This document shows, in pieces, positions 16,789 through 26,608 of a stretch of DNA of 64,000 nt. Below the pieces are notes generated by a model. That model had not been told where the DNA came from. It made no database searches and worked only from the letters and a program-made list of their open reading frames with translations. Every line of letters begins with the position of its first letter. Position 1 is the first letter of the stretch. Both the position numbers and the translations under genes were made by a program. The stretch comes from Sphingobium sp. EP60837 (GTDB taxonomy: Bacteria > Pseudomonadota > Alphaproteobacteria > Sphingomonadales > Sphingomonadaceae), in NCBI RefSeq assembly GCF_001658005.1, contig NZ_CP015986.1:1-64000 (forward strand), read 5' to 3'.

Positions 16789-16943
16789 GCGCCCGTCGTA
16801 ACGCGATCGCGCGTGGGTTCAAGCTACAGGATGCAGCTAAAGCTCACCCGTGATTGACGTACGCGTCAGGCGCAATCCATGCTATACTCCGGGAAAAGGG
16901 TCGCTGCCGCCTCGCCAAGCCTGCATCACGCAGAGGAGAGTCT

Positions 16944-17969
16944 ATGCGCTCCGATATTTCACCCGACCATATCCTGCAAATTGGCATGGGTTTCTGGGCA
17001 TCGAGGACGTTGCTCAGCGCGGTCGAACTTGGCCTTTTCACGGAACTCGCCAACGGGCCGAAGACCGGCCCTCAGCTGGAGCAGGCATTAGGCCTCCATC
17101 CGCGGGCCACCTATGATTTCCTCGATGCGCTGGTCTCTCTTGGACTGCTGGAACGGCAGGGCGACGGCCCCGATGGGCTCTATGCCAATACGGCGGCGAC
17201 CGGGGCTTTCCTGGATCGGGGAAGCCCTGACTATATTGGCGGCATCCTCGAGATGGCTGCGGCCCGGCTGTTCCGTTTCTGGGCGGACCTCACCACCGCG
17301 CTGAAGACCGGCAGGCCGCAGAACGAGATCAAGCTGTCCGGCCGGTCCATGTTCGCTTCCCTTTATGCCGATCCCGCGCGGCTCGAGCAGTTCATGGATG
17401 CCATGAGCGGGGTGTCGATGGCGAACTTCGAGACCTTCGCCCAAAAATTCGACTTCAGCCCTTATCATATGCTGGTCGATATCGGAGGGGCGACGGCGCA
17501 GCTTTCCTGCTTCGTGGCCGGGCATCATCCTCATATGCGTTGCGCCTCTTACGACCTGCCCGTGGTTCAGCCGATTGCCGAGCGGCGCATCAGCGAGGCG
17601 GGGTTGGGCGACCGGGTAAAGGCTGGCTCCATAGACTTTTTCGACGATGAGTTTCCCGCATCAGACATCATCACCATGGGCATGATCCTGCACGACTGGA
17701 ATCTCGACGCGAAGAAGATGCTCATCGCCAAGGCTTATCGCGCTCTGCCGGACGGCGGCGCCTTCGTGGCGATCGAGAATATCATAGACGACGAGCGGCG
17801 GCGGAACGTCTTCGGCCTTTTGATGTCACTCAACATGCTGATCGAATTTGGCGAGGCGTTCGACTTCACTGGAGCCGATTTCCGCCAATGGTGTCTTGAG
17901 GCGGGCTTTTCCCGGTGCGAGATCATGCCGCTCGTCGGTCCGGCCAGTGCCGCCATTGCCTATAAATAG
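16944..17969 (+). CDS. SAM-dependent O-methyltransferase (Methyltransf_2 type)
   Basis: A 341-residue small-molecule methyltransferase. The N-terminus has the dimerisation/winged-helix domain (SRTLLSAVELGLFTELANGP; RATYDFLDALVSLGLLER). The C-terminal Rossmann domain shows MLVDIGGATAQLS for SAM binding, DIITMGMILHDWN with the His typical of hydroxyneurosporene and acetylserotonin methyltransferases, and GGAFVAIENIIDDE. The substrate cannot be inferred from context. The ATG at 16944 follows agaggagag; upstream starts are poor. Divergent from mtgA, convergent with rpoH. Confidence 0.85.
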   Translation: MRSDISPDHILQIGMGFWASRTLLSAVELGLFTELANGPKTGPQLEQALGLHPRATYDFLDALVSLGLLERQGDGPDGLYANTAATGAFLDRGSPDYIGGILEMAAARLFRFWADLTTALKTGRPQNEIKLSGRSMFASLYADPARLEQFMDAMSGVSMANFETFAQKFDFSPYHMLVDIGGATAQLSCFVAGHHPHMRCASYDLPVVQPIAERRISEAGLGDRVKAGSIDFFDDEFPASDIITMGMILHDWNLDAKKMLIAKAYRALPDGGAFVAIENIIDDERRRNVFGLLMSLNMLIEFGEAFDFTGADFRQWCLEAGFSRCEIMPLVGPASAAIAYK

Positions 17970-17974
17970 CACCA

Positions 17975-18002
17975 AGAAAAAAGCCCCGGATCGCTCCGGG
18001 GC
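17975..18002 (-). terminator. Rho-independent terminator of rpoH
   Basis: Stem gccccgga (17983-17990) / tccggggc (17995-18002) with a 4-base loop. On the minus strand it is followed by a T run (the a-rich 17975-17982), 25 bp after the rpoH stop. The plus-strand methyltransferase gene ends 6 bp before it. Confidence 0.8.
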
Positions 18003-18026
18003 CTCTCTCATTCCATTGTGCGCCTG

Positions 18027-18938
18027 TCAGGCCAAGGCCAGCCGCATCTTGCCGATCCGGTCGCCAGCAATCCGCATCATCGCCTTCTGCAGCTTTTCAA
18101 AGGCGCGGACCTCGATCTGGCGCACGCGCTCGCGCGACACGCCATAGACTTGGCTCAGTTCCTCCAGCGTCTTGGGCTCTTCGGCGAGACGTCGCTCGGC
18201 CAGGATATGCTTCTCCCGGTCGTTAAGGTCATCCATCGCTTCGACCAGCATATCGTGACGCAGCGTCTTTTCCTGCTCGTCCGCGACGCGCTCATCCTGC
18301 AGCGGATCGGTGTCGGCCAGCCAATCCTGCCACTGGCCCTCGCCATCCTCGCGCATGGGCACGTTGAGCGACGTGTCGCCGCCCATCGCCATGCGGCGAT
18401 TCATGGAGATCACGTCCTCCTCGGAAACGCCCAGATCGGTCGCGATCTTCTTGACATCATCGGGATGCAGGTCGCCATCCTCGAACGCTTCGATGTTATT
18501 CTTCATCCGGCGAAGGTTGAAGAACAGCTTCTTCTGCGCCGCGGTGGTGCCCATCTTGACGAGCGACCAGCTGCGGAGAATGAATTCCTGGATGGACGCG
18601 CGGATCCACCACATGGCGTAGGTCGCCAGGCGGAAGCCGCGATCGGGCTCGAACTTCTTCACGCCCTGCATCAGGCCAATATTGCCCTCGCTGATCAGCT
18701 CGCTGACCGGCAGGCCATAGCCGCGATAACCCATGGCGATCTTGGCGACGAGCCGCAGGTGCGACGTCACCAGCTGCGCCGCCGCCTCAGGGTCCTGATG
18801 TTCGGCATAACGCTTGGCGAGCATATATTCCTGCTCGGGCGTCAGAATCGGAAACTTGCGGATTTCCGACAGATAGCGGTTGAGGCTGGCTTCACCGCCC
18901 AGCGTCGGAACCGCGGGGACATTGCTTTTATCAGCCAT
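18027..18938 (-). CDS. rpoH: RNA polymerase heat-shock sigma factor RpoH (sigma-32)
   Basis: A 303-residue sigma factor directing transcription of chaperone and protease genes. The N-terminus (LNRYLSEIRKFPILTPEQEY) is typical of RpoH. Region 2 includes LISEGNIGLMQGVKKFEPDR and FRLATYAMWWIRASIQEFI. The RpoH box QKKLFFNLR (135-143) separates it from the housekeeping sigma, and region 4 ends RERVRQIEVRAFEKLQ. It sits 76 bp downstream of the pseudouridine synthase gene on the same strand. Likely targets in this window include clpP. Confidence 0.97.
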   Translation of the reverse strand: MADKSNVPAVPTLGGEASLNRYLSEIRKFPILTPEQEYMLAKRYAEHQDPEAAAQLVTSHLRLVAKIAMGYRGYGLPVSELISEGNIGLMQGVKKFEPDRGFRLATYAMWWIRASIQEFILRSWSLVKMGTTAAQKKLFFNLRRMKNNIEAFEDGDLHPDDVKKIATDLGVSEEDVISMNRRMAMGGDTSLNVPMREDGEGQWQDWLADTDPLQDERVADEQEKTLRHDMLVEAMDDLNDREKHILAERRLAEEPKTLEELSQVYGVSRERVRQIEVRAFEKLQKAMMRIAGDRIGKMRLALA

Positions 18939-19014
18939 GTCGCTTCACCCTTCCTTTCATGCGCGGCGGGACCCTGAGTAGGCGTCCGATGCACCGTCGC
19001 AAACTTGTCAAAAC

Positions 19015-19965
19015 CTATACGAGAAGCTCGCTTAACAGTTCCTGCATGTCGATAGGCAGTGCACTGTCAAAGCTGAGATTTTGCCCCGTCACCGGATGTA
19101 TGAACCCCAGCCGTTTCGCGTGCAATGCCTGCCTTTTGAAACCTATCGTTTCCAGTATTGATTTGAAACCTTTTCTGTCTCTACCGTAAACCGGGTCGCC
19201 GATCAAGGGGTGGCCCAGATGCGCCATATGCACGCGAACCTGATGCGTCCGCCCGGTTTCCAGCCTGCATTCGACCAGCGCTGCGCCGCGAAGCCGGTCC
19301 AGGACGCGATAATGGGTGATGGCGTGCTTGCCCCGTCCTTCTCGATGTACCGCCATCTTCTTGCGGTCGGAGTCCGATCGGCCGATCCAGGTATCAATCG
19401 TGCCAGCGCCGGGCTGCGGTATACCATAGACGATCGCGGCATAAAGGCGATCGATGCTATGCGCTTTGAATTGCTGAGCGAGGCCCTCATGAGCCTTGTC
19501 CGATTTAGCAACGACCAGAAGCCCGGAAGTATCCTTGTCGATGCGATGGACGATGCCGGGACGCGCCACGCCGCCGATGCCCGACAGCTGTCCCCGGCAA
19601 TGATGCAGCAGGGCGTTGACCAGCGTTCCATCCAGATTGCCTGCGGCAGGATGCACGACCAGCCCGGCAGGCTTATCGATGACAATCAGGTCCGCATCTT
19701 CATGTACGATGTTGAGTGGAATATCCTGTGCCACTGCTTCGGCTTCCACAGGAGGGGGCAGGGTAATGGCGAAGGCTTGTCCGGCCATGACCTTCATCGA
19801 AGGATTAAGCGCGCGACCCTGCGCGGTCACCTGACCCTCGACGATCAGGCTCTTCAACCGCTCGCGCGAAAGCTCAGGCAGCAGGTCGGCCAGCGCCTTG
19901 TCGAGCCGAAGCCCATGCTGCGCTTCGCCAATCGTCGTTTCGATGATGGAATCCCCCGAACCCAT
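19015..19965 (-). CDS. rluD: Ribosomal large-subunit pseudouridine synthase, RluA/RluD family
   Basis: Converts uridines of 23S rRNA (RluD: helix 69) to pseudouridine. N-terminal S4 domain (LRLDKALADLLPELSRERLK), then the catalytic domain with VHRIDKDTSGLLVVAK (139-154) and catalytic Asp145. RTHQVRVHMAHLGHPLIGDP is the conserved RNA-binding end. 316 residues is normal. RluD rather than RluC is inferred from overall layout and is not certain. Divergent from the JAMM peptidase gene; rpoH lies downstream. Confidence 0.93.
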   Translation of the reverse strand: MGSGDSIIETTIGEAQHGLRLDKALADLLPELSRERLKSLIVEGQVTAQGRALNPSMKVMAGQAFAITLPPPVEAEAVAQDIPLNIVHEDADLIVIDKPAGLVVHPAAGNLDGTLVNALLHHCRGQLSGIGGVARPGIVHRIDKDTSGLLVVAKSDKAHEGLAQQFKAHSIDRLYAAIVYGIPQPGAGTIDTWIGRSDSDRKKMAVHREGRGKHAITHYRVLDRLRGAALVECRLETGRTHQVRVHMAHLGHPLIGDPVYGRDRKGFKSILETIGFKRQALHAKRLGFIHPVTGQNLSFDSALPIDMQELLSELLV

Positions 19966-19982
19966 TGGTTAAGCATGTAGGA

Positions 19983-20384
19983 ATGAAGGTCGGAATATCA
20001 AGATCGCTGCTGGAACAAATCATGTCCCTCGCCGCCGCTGATCCTCGGGAAGTCTGCGGACTCTTGCTCGGTGAGCCAGGCCGGATCACGGAAATGCGTC
20101 CCGCTACCAATGTCGCCGCCGAACCGGCGCGGCAGTTCGAGATAGACCCTGCAACGCTCTTCGCCGCGCATAAGGCTGCGCGTGGCGGCGGACCTGCAAT
20201 CCTTGGCCATTATCATTCCCACCCTAGCGGCCATCCAGAGCCTTCGGGAACGGACGTGGCCAGCGCCGTGCCCGATGGCAGACTGTGGCTGATCCTGGGC
20301 GGAGGCGAGGCGCGGCTCTGGACTGCGGGCGCTGCCGAAGGCGGCGGCGTGAGCTTTACAGGCGCGATGCTCGATATCATGTGA
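19983..20384 (+). CDS. M67-family JAMM metallopeptidase
   Basis: A 133-residue Mov34/JAB-domain zinc isopeptidase-like enzyme. The JAMM motif is complete: Glu24 (EVCGLLLG), His78-Ser79-His80 (GHYHSHPSG), Ser88 and Asp91 (SGTD). Bacterial stand-alone members often act on sulfur-carrier (ThiS/MoaD-like) proteins or cysteine metabolism; no such gene is adjacent, so the substrate is unknown. The ATG at 19983 (MKVGISRSLLEQIM) is preferred; a TTG at 19965 would add six residues and overlap the rluD start codon. Confidence 0.85.
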   Translation: MKVGISRSLLEQIMSLAAADPREVCGLLLGEPGRITEMRPATNVAAEPARQFEIDPATLFAAHKAARGGGPAILGHYHSHPSGHPEPSGTDVASAVPDGRLWLILGGGEARLWTAGAAEGGGVSFTGAMLDIM

Positions 20385-20475
20385 GGCAAAGGCGGCAGGC
20401 CGGGGTTGCATCCTCCAGCCTGGCAGCGCATTAGCCTGTCATCCTTCCAGTCCATTTCCGGCGGCAGCATCCTTC

Positions 20476-21129
20476 ATGACCAATCCGACCGACAGCATCG
20501 AATTTGCCAGTCTGCTCTGTTCGCGCCTCTGCCACGACCTGTTGAGCCCGGTGGGCGCGCTCAACAACGGCCTTGAGTTGATGGCGGACGAAACCGACCC
20601 GGAAATGCGTCAGCGTTGCCTCGACCTGTTGGGGGACAGCGCCAAGACGTCCGCCAACAAGCTTAAATTCTTCCGCCTGGCCTTCGGTTCGGCAGGCGGC
20701 TTTGGCGACGCCGTGCCCACGCATGAAGCCCGCGTCGCGATTGAGGGCATGTTTGCGCAGTCGGGCCGGGTCAAGATCGGCTGGCTTGTCGAGGATGACA
20801 TGCTCGACAAGCTGCCCGTCAAGGTGCTGCTGAACCTCGCCTTGATCGCCGGCGATGCGCTGGTGCGTGGCGGTCAGTTGGACATAGGCGCGGAAAAGCG
20901 CCCCGGCGTTACGGAGATCGTCGTGCGAGCCGAAGGTCCCAAGCTGGTGCTGGACCCCGACCTGCGCGCTGCCCTGGCAGGGACGCTGCCTGCCGAAAGC
21001 CTGGCGTCCAGAACGGCCGCCGCATGGATGGTTCGCAGCCTGGTGACCAGCGGCGGCGGCGAAATCGCCCTCTCGCCCGCGGGTGAGGCGGTGTTGCTGT
21101 TTGGCGCCTCTATCCCCGATCGGGGCTAA
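20476..21129 (+). CDS. chpT: Histidine phosphotransferase ChpT
   Basis: Shuttle of the alphaproteobacterial cell-cycle phosphorelay, passing phosphate from CckA to CtrA and CpdR. A 217-residue dimeric protein whose first helix carries phospho-acceptor His20 in [20 protein letters not shown], the diagnostic segment. The rest is a degenerate ATPase-like domain ([36 protein letters not shown]) without kinase motifs. Its stop (21127-21129) interlocks with that of the convergent nitronate monooxygenase gene. Confidence 0.92.
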   Translation: MTNPTDSIEFASLLCSRLCHDLLSPVGALNNGLELMADETDPEMRQRCLDLLGDSAKTSANKLKFFRLAFGSAGGFGDAVPTHEARVAIEGMFAQSGRVKIGWLVEDDMLDKLPVKVLLNLALIAGDALVRGGQLDIGAEKRPGVTEIVVRAEGPKLVLDPDLRAALAGTLPAESLASRTAAAWMVRSLVTSGGGEIALSPAGEAVLLFGASIPDRG

Positions 21130-22178
21130 GGCGCATCTTTCATTTCTGCTGCGATGATGGCTATCAGCTCGGCCGCAGGAAGGCTGCGGGCGAGTGGAGC
21201 GCCTTGCCCGGCCCATTGTGCGCCGTAGCCGCCTTCGCCGTTCGTCTTGGCCACGGCGTTCAATGCTTTTCCGGCATCATAGGCAATCGAATAGGCTGGC
21301 GGCAGGCGGCTGCCTTCTTCACCCCAGCGAGTGAAGTGATTTTCCAGGCAGCGTGCGGACCGGCCTGATATCACGCTGGTCATACGCGTATGTTGGGCTG
21401 AAGGGCCGCTTAGCGCTGCCCTGTAGAATGTGTCGGCGCTGCTTTCCGGGCAAGCGATGAACGCCGTGCCAAGTTGTGCCGCCGCTGCGCCCAAGCTGAG
21501 CGCCGCACGCACAGCTTGCCCATCCATGATGCCGCCCGCTGCGATGACTGGCAGTCCGCACTTTGCGACCAGTAGCCGGGTGAGCGCGAAGGTGCCAAGT
21601 TGGTCATCCGGCGCATCTGGATCGAAGACGCCGCGATGGCCGCCCGCCTCATAACCTTGTGCCACGACGGCATCTATGCCCGCCTGCTCAGCTGCGATCG
21701 CTTCGGACAAGTTGGTAACCGTAGCGAGCAACATGCAGCCAGCCTGCTTGAGAGCGGCGACGCGAGCCGCATCGGGCAGTCCAAAATGGAAGCTCACGAC
21801 GGCGGGCGTCAGTTCCAGCAGCATGGCGAGCATGTCATCATCCTCGACAAAGCTGCGGTAGATTTCCCGTAATTCGGTTGGAGCTTGCGATCCCTGTTCT
21901 AAAAAGAGCGGCGCCAGTTCTGCCAGCCACGCATTTTCCCGCGCCACATCGCGGGTTGCGGGGGCATGAACGAATAGATTGACGTTGAAAGGCCGGGCAG
22001 TGTGATTCTGCACGTCCGCGATCATTGCGCGTGCAGCAGTTGCATCGCTCGCTCCCACCGCGATCGATCCAAGCGCACCAGCCTCGCAAACGGCAACAGC
22101 CATCTCTGGCGTCGAAACTCCCGCCATCGGCGCCTGAATGATGGGGTGGGCGAGTCCCAATGTCTCAGTCAGCAGCAT
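21126..22178 (-). CDS. Nitronate monooxygenase-like FMN enzyme (NPD family)
   Basis: A 350-residue TIM-barrel flavoprotein related to 2-nitropropane dioxygenase. Typical elements are [20 protein letters not shown] at the N-terminus, [36 protein letters not shown] and [18 protein letters not shown]. It probably oxidises alkyl nitronates such as propionate-3-nitronate, a detoxification role; relatives also include enoyl-ACP reductases, which fit less well. Monocistronic; downstream it abuts chpT tail to tail. Confidence 0.85.
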   Translation of the reverse strand: MLLTETLGLAHPIIQAPMAGVSTPEMAVAVCEAGALGSIAVGASDATAARAMIADVQNHTARPFNVNLFVHAPATRDVARENAWLAELAPLFLEQGSQAPTELREIYRSFVEDDDMLAMLLELTPAVVSFHFGLPDAARVAALKQAGCMLLATVTNLSEAIAAEQAGIDAVVAQGYEAGGHRGVFDPDAPDDQLGTFALTRLLVAKCGLPVIAAGGIMDGQAVRAALSLGAAAAQLGTAFIACPESSADTFYRAALSGPSAQHTRMTSVISGRSARCLENHFTRWGEEGSRLPPAYSIAYDAGKALNAVAKTNGEGGYGAQWAGQGAPLARSLPAAELIAIIAAEMKDAP

Positions 22179-22673
22179 GACTTGTTTGTCGGTCTTTCAC
22201 CGCTAACGCGCAATAGCTGGCGCTTCAGCCCTTCTCATGAACTTGGTGCGGCGAGGGCCTTTTGCAAAGTTCTGGGGCCGTTGCCGTATTCAACACCCGC
22301 AGCCACCCAATTGCTACGCCTACTGACCAGGCCGTTGCAAATTCGTCGATCGCCTTTGGGCAATTCAATGGAGGTGGACAGATAGCCCGCCGACGAAATG
22401 ACTGCCGAAGCTAAGGTAGGGATGTTGCCATCTCCAGCACCGACCAGCAAGCACAAGCAGCTGCGACAGGTGAACAGCCCCTACGACGCGTCTTCCGGCA
22501 TAAAGAGGCGACCCGCGTCCAGCCCAAATTCAGGGACAGATGAAGCGAACAGCCTTGCTAAAGCGGCGATATGATCCAGGAGCGTCGTTATAGGACATCA
22601 CTCAACCGACGCCTTGCCAATTTGGGCCTTGTCCAGTCGGAGGGACAGGTCCACGCCACTGCAGCCGAACCAA
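22179..22673. other. Intergenic region of about 500 bp with no convincing gene
   Basis: Between the nitronate monooxygenase start and the glnA terminator. Short open frames exist (for example minus-strand 22456-22235, 73 codons, containing SIELPKGDRRICNGLVSRRS), but none has a good ribosome binding site, recognisable domain or tight spacing to neighbours. The stretch may hold a decayed gene or an unrecognised RNA. Confidence 0.5.
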
Positions 22674-22708
22674 GAAAAAGGCCCGGCCGCTTTCGCGACC
22701 AGGCCCTT
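22674..22708 (-). terminator. Rho-independent terminator of glnA
   Basis: On the minus strand, aagggcctggtcgcg / cggccgggcct forms a stem of about 11 bp with a small mismatch, ending in a T run (the a-rich 22674-22679). It lies about 25 bp after the glnA stop. Confidence 0.75.
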
Positions 22709-22732
22709 GTCCTTTGCAACTCCTGACAGAGA

Positions 22733-24145
22733 TCAGGAGCTGTAATACATGTCGAATTCGACCGGCGAGGGAGCCATTTCCCAGCGATACACTTCGGGCC
22801 ACTTCAGTTCGATATAGGCTTCGATCTGGTCCTTGGTGAACACATCGCCCTTCAGCAGGAAGTCGTAGTCCGCGGCCAGCGAGTCCAGCGCTTCGCGCAG
22901 CGACGCGCAGACGGTCGGAACCTGGCTCAGTTCTTCCGGCGGCAGGTCGTACAGGTTCTTGTCCATCGCGGCGCCCGGATGGATCTTATTCTCGATGCCG
23001 TCGAGACCCGCCATCAGCAGAGCCGAATAGCAGAGATAGGGGTTCGCCATCGCGTCGGGGAAGCGGAATTCCACGCGCTTCGCCTTGGCGCCCGCGCCGT
23101 AAGGAATACGGCAGGAAGCCGAACGGTTACGCGCCGAATAGGCCAGCAGAACCGGGGCTTCGAAGCCCGGCACCAGACGCTTGTAGCTGTTGGTGGTCGG
23201 GTTGGTGAAGGCGTTCAGGGCCTTGGCATGCTTGATGACGCCGCCGATGAAGTAGAGGCAAGTGTCCGACAGACCGGCATAGCCTTCGCCCGCGAAGAGC
23301 GGCTTGCCGCCTTCCCAGATCGACATGTGGGTGTGCATGCCCGAACCATTGTCCTGCGCGATCGGCTTGGGCATGAAAGTCGCGGTCTTGCCATAGGCCT
23401 GGGCGACGTTCCACACGACATACTTATAGATCTGCATGCGGTCGGCTGTCTGGACCAGCGTACCGAAGGTCAGGCCGAGTTCGTGCTGGGCTGCGGCCAC
23501 TTCATGGTGGTGCTTGTCGCAGGGCAGGCCCATTTCGAGCATGGTCGAAACCATCTCCGCGCGGATGTCGGTGGCCGGATCGACCGGAGCGACCGGGAAA
23601 TAGCCGCCCTTGGCGCGCGGACGGTGGCCCAGGTTGCCGCCTTCATATTCCTTGCCGGTGTTGGTCGGCAGTTCGATGTCGTCGATCTTGAAATAGCTCT
23701 GCGAGTAATCATTCTCGAAGCGCACATCGTCGAACATGAAGAATTCGGCTTCGGGGCCGACATAGACGGTGTCGCCGAAACCGGCCGACTTCACGAACGC
23801 CTCGGCGCGCTTGGCGGTCGAGCGCGGGTCGCGGCTGTAGAGTTCGCCCGTGTCCGGCTCCACGATGTCGCAGAACAGGATCAGCATCGGCGTGGCGCTG
23901 AACGGATCGACATAGACGGCGTCCAGGTCGGGCTTCAGGATCATGTCCGATTCATTGATCGTCTTCCAGCCTTCGATCGACGAACCGTCGAACATCAGGC
24001 CTTGGGTCAGTTCATCTTCGCCCAGCACCGAAGCGACCATGGTCAGGTGCTGCCACTTGCCCTTGGGATCGGTGAAACGGACATCGACCCATTCGATCTC
24101 CTTTTCTTCGATCATCTTCAGGATGTCTTTTGGCGTGTTAGCCAT
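22733..24145 (-). CDS. glnA: Glutamine synthetase type I
   Basis: Dodecameric enzyme making glutamine from glutamate, ammonia and ATP, the entry point for nitrogen. 470 residues from [10 protein letters not shown]. Signatures are [18 protein letters not shown], the ATP-binding region ([18 protein letters not shown]), metal ligands ([10 protein letters not shown]) and NRSASCRIP. The Tyr in NLYDLPPEE near residue 400 is the adenylylation site, so GlnE control is expected. It follows glnB with a 101-bp spacer containing an attenuator-like hairpin. The ATG at 24145 is the family start; a start 7 codons upstream is less likely. Confidence 0.97.
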   Translation of the reverse strand: MANTPKDILKMIEEKEIEWVDVRFTDPKGKWQHLTMVASVLGEDELTQGLMFDGSSIEGWKTINESDMILKPDLDAVYVDPFSATPMLILFCDIVEPDTGELYSRDPRSTAKRAEAFVKSAGFGDTVYVGPEAEFFMFDDVRFENDYSQSYFKIDDIELPTNTGKEYEGGNLGHRPRAKGGYFPVAPVDPATDIRAEMVSTMLEMGLPCDKHHHEVAAAQHELGLTFGTLVQTADRMQIYKYVVWNVAQAYGKTATFMPKPIAQDNGSGMHTHMSIWEGGKPLFAGEGYAGLSDTCLYFIGGVIKHAKALNAFTNPTTNSYKRLVPGFEAPVLLAYSARNRSASCRIPYGAGAKAKRVEFRFPDAMANPYLCYSALLMAGLDGIENKIHPGAAMDKNLYDLPPEELSQVPTVCASLREALDSLAADYDFLLKGDVFTKDQIEAYIELKWPEVYRWEMAPSPVEFDMYYSS

Positions 24146-24164
24146 GTGAACTTGCCCTTCTTTC

Positions 24165-24187
24165 AAAAATACCCCCCCGAAGGGGTA
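24165..24187 (-). terminator. Attenuator-like hairpin between glnB and glnA
   Basis: On the minus strand the sequence reads taccccttcggggggtattttt: a short G:C stem closed by a TTCG tetraloop and followed by ATTTTT, only 19 bp before the glnA start. It looks like an intrinsic terminator inside the operon and could set the glnB:glnA ratio or mark glnA as having its own upstream signal. Confidence 0.55.
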
Positions 24188-24246
24188 GTGGATGTTGCAG
24201 TTCGCCGGCCCCTTGCGAAGCCGCCGGGAAACGGAATGTCGAGTTT

Positions 24247-24642
<396 letters not shown>

Positions 24643-24696
24643 TCATTCCAGCGACGATCATCATGCCCCCCGAGACATGCGCCGTCCCTTGCGACA

Positions 24697-24712
24697 ATCA
24701 ATTACCGTGCCA
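24697..24712 (-). promoter_or_regulatory. Possible degenerate sigma-54 promoter of glnB-glnA
   Basis: On the minus strand, TGGCACG (24712-24706), 4 bases, TTGA (24701-24698). This matches the -24/-12 consensus except that the usually required GC of the -12 element is GA. It lies about 112 bp upstream of glnB. Kept at low confidence because of the -12 mismatch. Confidence 0.25.
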
Positions 24713-24826
24713 ATTGGCGAATCGCTACATCCCGCTTTCGGCGATGCGACAATCTTTGTCCATATTGCCTGAATTCAGGGCAAGCTGCTCACATGCTGCC
24801 TGTTTTTTGGGCAGCTGCACGTCCGT

Positions 24827-25651
24827 TCAATAAGGCGGCGCGTCCAGCCCCGCCGGGCTCTTTGTGAAGATCTCGCAGCCGGTTTCGGTGATGCCGATGC
24901 TATGTTCGAACTGCGCCGACAGCGTGCGGTCACGGGTGACGGCAGTCCAGCCGTCCTCCATCATCTTCACGCCCGGCTTGCCGATGTTGATCATCGGTTC
25001 GATGGTGAAGAACATGCCCGGGCGCAGTTCGGGGCCAGTGCCCGGACGGCCGACATGGACCACCTCGGGGCTGTCATGGAACACGCGGCCGAGCCCATGG
25101 CCGCAAAAGTCCCGAACCACCCCATAGCGATACTTTTCCGCATGCTTCTGAATGGCATAGCCTATGTCGCCCAGATGATTGCCGGGCTTGGCCTGCTCGA
25201 TCCCCAGCATCAGGCATTCGTAAGTCACCTCGACCAGCCGCCGCGCCTTGATGCTCGTTTCGCCGACGATATACATCCGGCTCGTGTCGCCATGCCAGCC
25301 ATCGACCAGCGGCGTCACGTCGATGTTCAATATGTCGCCATCCTTCAGCTTCTGCTCGCCCGGGATGCCATGGCAGATGACATTGTTGAGCGAGATGCAG
25401 CAGCTATGTGTATAGCCGCGATAGCCCAGCGTAGCAGGCACCCCGCCACCGTCCAGCGTCATGCGGCGCACGATATCGTCCAGCTCGCCAGTAGTGACGC
25501 CCGGCACGACATGCGGAACCAGCGCGTCCAATATTTCAGCCGCCAGTCGCCCGGCCTTGCGCATGCCGTCGAAACCGGCAGCGTCATAGAGTTTGATCGC
25601 CGTCGATCGGGAAATCGGCGCGTCCGCCGTCATCGTCATATATTCGGTCAT
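24827..25651 (-). CDS. map: Methionine aminopeptidase, type I
   Basis: Removes the initiator methionine from nascent proteins; dinuclear metal enzyme. 274 residues. Conserved segments include HGIPGEQKLKDGDILNIDVT, GWHGDTSRMYIVGE (Asp ligands), GHGLGRVFHDSPEV (His ligand), FFTIEPMINIG (Glu ligand) and AQFEHSIGIT (Glu ligand). Single gene, divergent from the CinA-type gene. A start at MTMTADAP, four codons in, is possible. Confidence 0.96.
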   Translation of the reverse strand: MTEYMTMTADAPISRSTAIKLYDAAGFDGMRKAGRLAAEILDALVPHVVPGVTTGELDDIVRRMTLDGGGVPATLGYRGYTHSCCISLNNVICHGIPGEQKLKDGDILNIDVTPLVDGWHGDTSRMYIVGETSIKARRLVEVTYECLMLGIEQAKPGNHLGDIGYAIQKHAEKYRYGVVRDFCGHGLGRVFHDSPEVVHVGRPGTGPELRPGMFFTIEPMINIGKPGVKMMEDGWTAVTRDRTLSAQFEHSIGITETGCEIFTKSPAGLDAPPY

Positions 25652-25742
25652 GCAACTGATTATAGGCGGACGGGCTTAATATTGCGAGGCCCCCGTTCGC
25701 ACCCGCTAGGCAGCAGCGCATGCACAGGCTATGGCCTGCCTC

Positions 25743-26504
25743 ATGCCAGCACCTGAACGCATCTGGACAGCCGCGCTGATCGTGATCGGAGACGAAATCC
25801 TGTCCGGCCGAACCCAGGACAAGAATGTCGCCCAGATTGCCTCCTGGCTCAATGTGCAAGGGATCAGGCTGCGCGAAGTCCGGGTGGTCGCCGATGAAAG
25901 CGATGCCATCGTCGAAGCGGTCAACAGCTTACGCACCGGCAACGACTATCTTTTCACCACCGGCGGCATCGGCCCGACGCATGACGACATAACCGTCGAT
26001 GCCATCGCGCGCGCCTTGGAGGTGGAGGTGGAAATCCATCCCGAAGCCCGCGCGATGCTGTCGGGCTATTATGAAACGCGTGGCGGGTTGACCGAAGCAA
26101 GGCTGCGCATGGCCCGCGTCCCGGCAGGGTCCAGCCTGATCGAAAACCGCATGTCAGGCGCGCCGGGCATCCGGCATGGCAATATCTTCATCATGGCCGG
26201 CGTGCCGCACATCACCGCTGGCATGCTCGACAGCCTGACCGGCACGTTGGAAGGCGGCCTGCCTGTCCTGTCCGCGCAGATCGGCTGCTGGGTTGCCGAG
26301 AGCGAGATCGCCGACCTTCTCGGCGCGACGGAGCGGGCGCATGCACAATGCCAGATCGGCAGCTATCCCTTTTTCCGCGAAGGGAAGACCGGCGCGAATT
26401 TCGTGATCCGCTCCACTGACGCAGCCGCTCTCGACCGTTGCGTCGCCGCCCTCAGCGCCGCGCTGGAGCAGGGCGGTTGGCCGGTCGTGGCCGGAGGGAT
26501 TTAA
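25743..26504 (+). CDS. CinA N-terminal (molybdopterin-binding fold) domain protein
   Basis: A 253-residue protein consisting only of the MoCF/CinA N-terminal domain: AALIVIGDEILSGRTQDKNV, FTTGGIGPTHDDITVDAIAR, and FIMAGVPHI. Full-length CinA adds a C-terminal nicotinamide-nucleotide amidase, absent here. Related domains have ADP-ribose pyrophosphatase activity; in sphingomonads this short form is commonly annotated molybdopterin-binding. The ATG at 25743 is chosen; one four codons upstream (25731) is equally possible. Confidence 0.85.
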   Translation: MPAPERIWTAALIVIGDEILSGRTQDKNVAQIASWLNVQGIRLREVRVVADESDAIVEAVNSLRTGNDYLFTTGGIGPTHDDITVDAIARALEVEVEIHPEARAMLSGYYETRGGLTEARLRMARVPAGSSLIENRMSGAPGIRHGNIFIMAGVPHITAGMLDSLTGTLEGGLPVLSAQIGCWVAESEIADLLGATERAHAQCQIGSYPFFREGKTGANFVIRSTDAAALDRCVAALSAALEQGGWPVVAGGI

Positions 26505-26518
26505 GCGCTCGCCACGTT

Positions 26519-26595
26519 CGTCATGCCAGCGAAAGCTGGCATTTATTGAAGCACCGTGCAGCCCTACGAGATCCGAAGCTTTCGCTGGGATGACG
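26519..26595. repeat. Dispersed-type palindromic intergenic element
   Basis: Arm cgtcatgccagcgaaagct (26519-26537) and the inverted arm agctttcgctgggatgacg (26577-26595) match at 18 of 19 positions around a 39-bp centre, and the left arm is itself followed by a small hairpin (ccagcgaaagctgg). Elements with this core (CCAGCGAAAGCTGG) are familiar from sphingomonad intergenic regions. It fills the gap between convergent genes and may also act as a terminator. Confidence 0.6.
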
Positions 26596-26608
26596 ATAAT
26601 CGTTGGTA

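Noticed and set aside
22235..22456. A 73-codon minus-strand open frame in the gap before glnA
   Set aside because: No ribosome binding site, no family resemblance; listed only as part of the unexplained gap.
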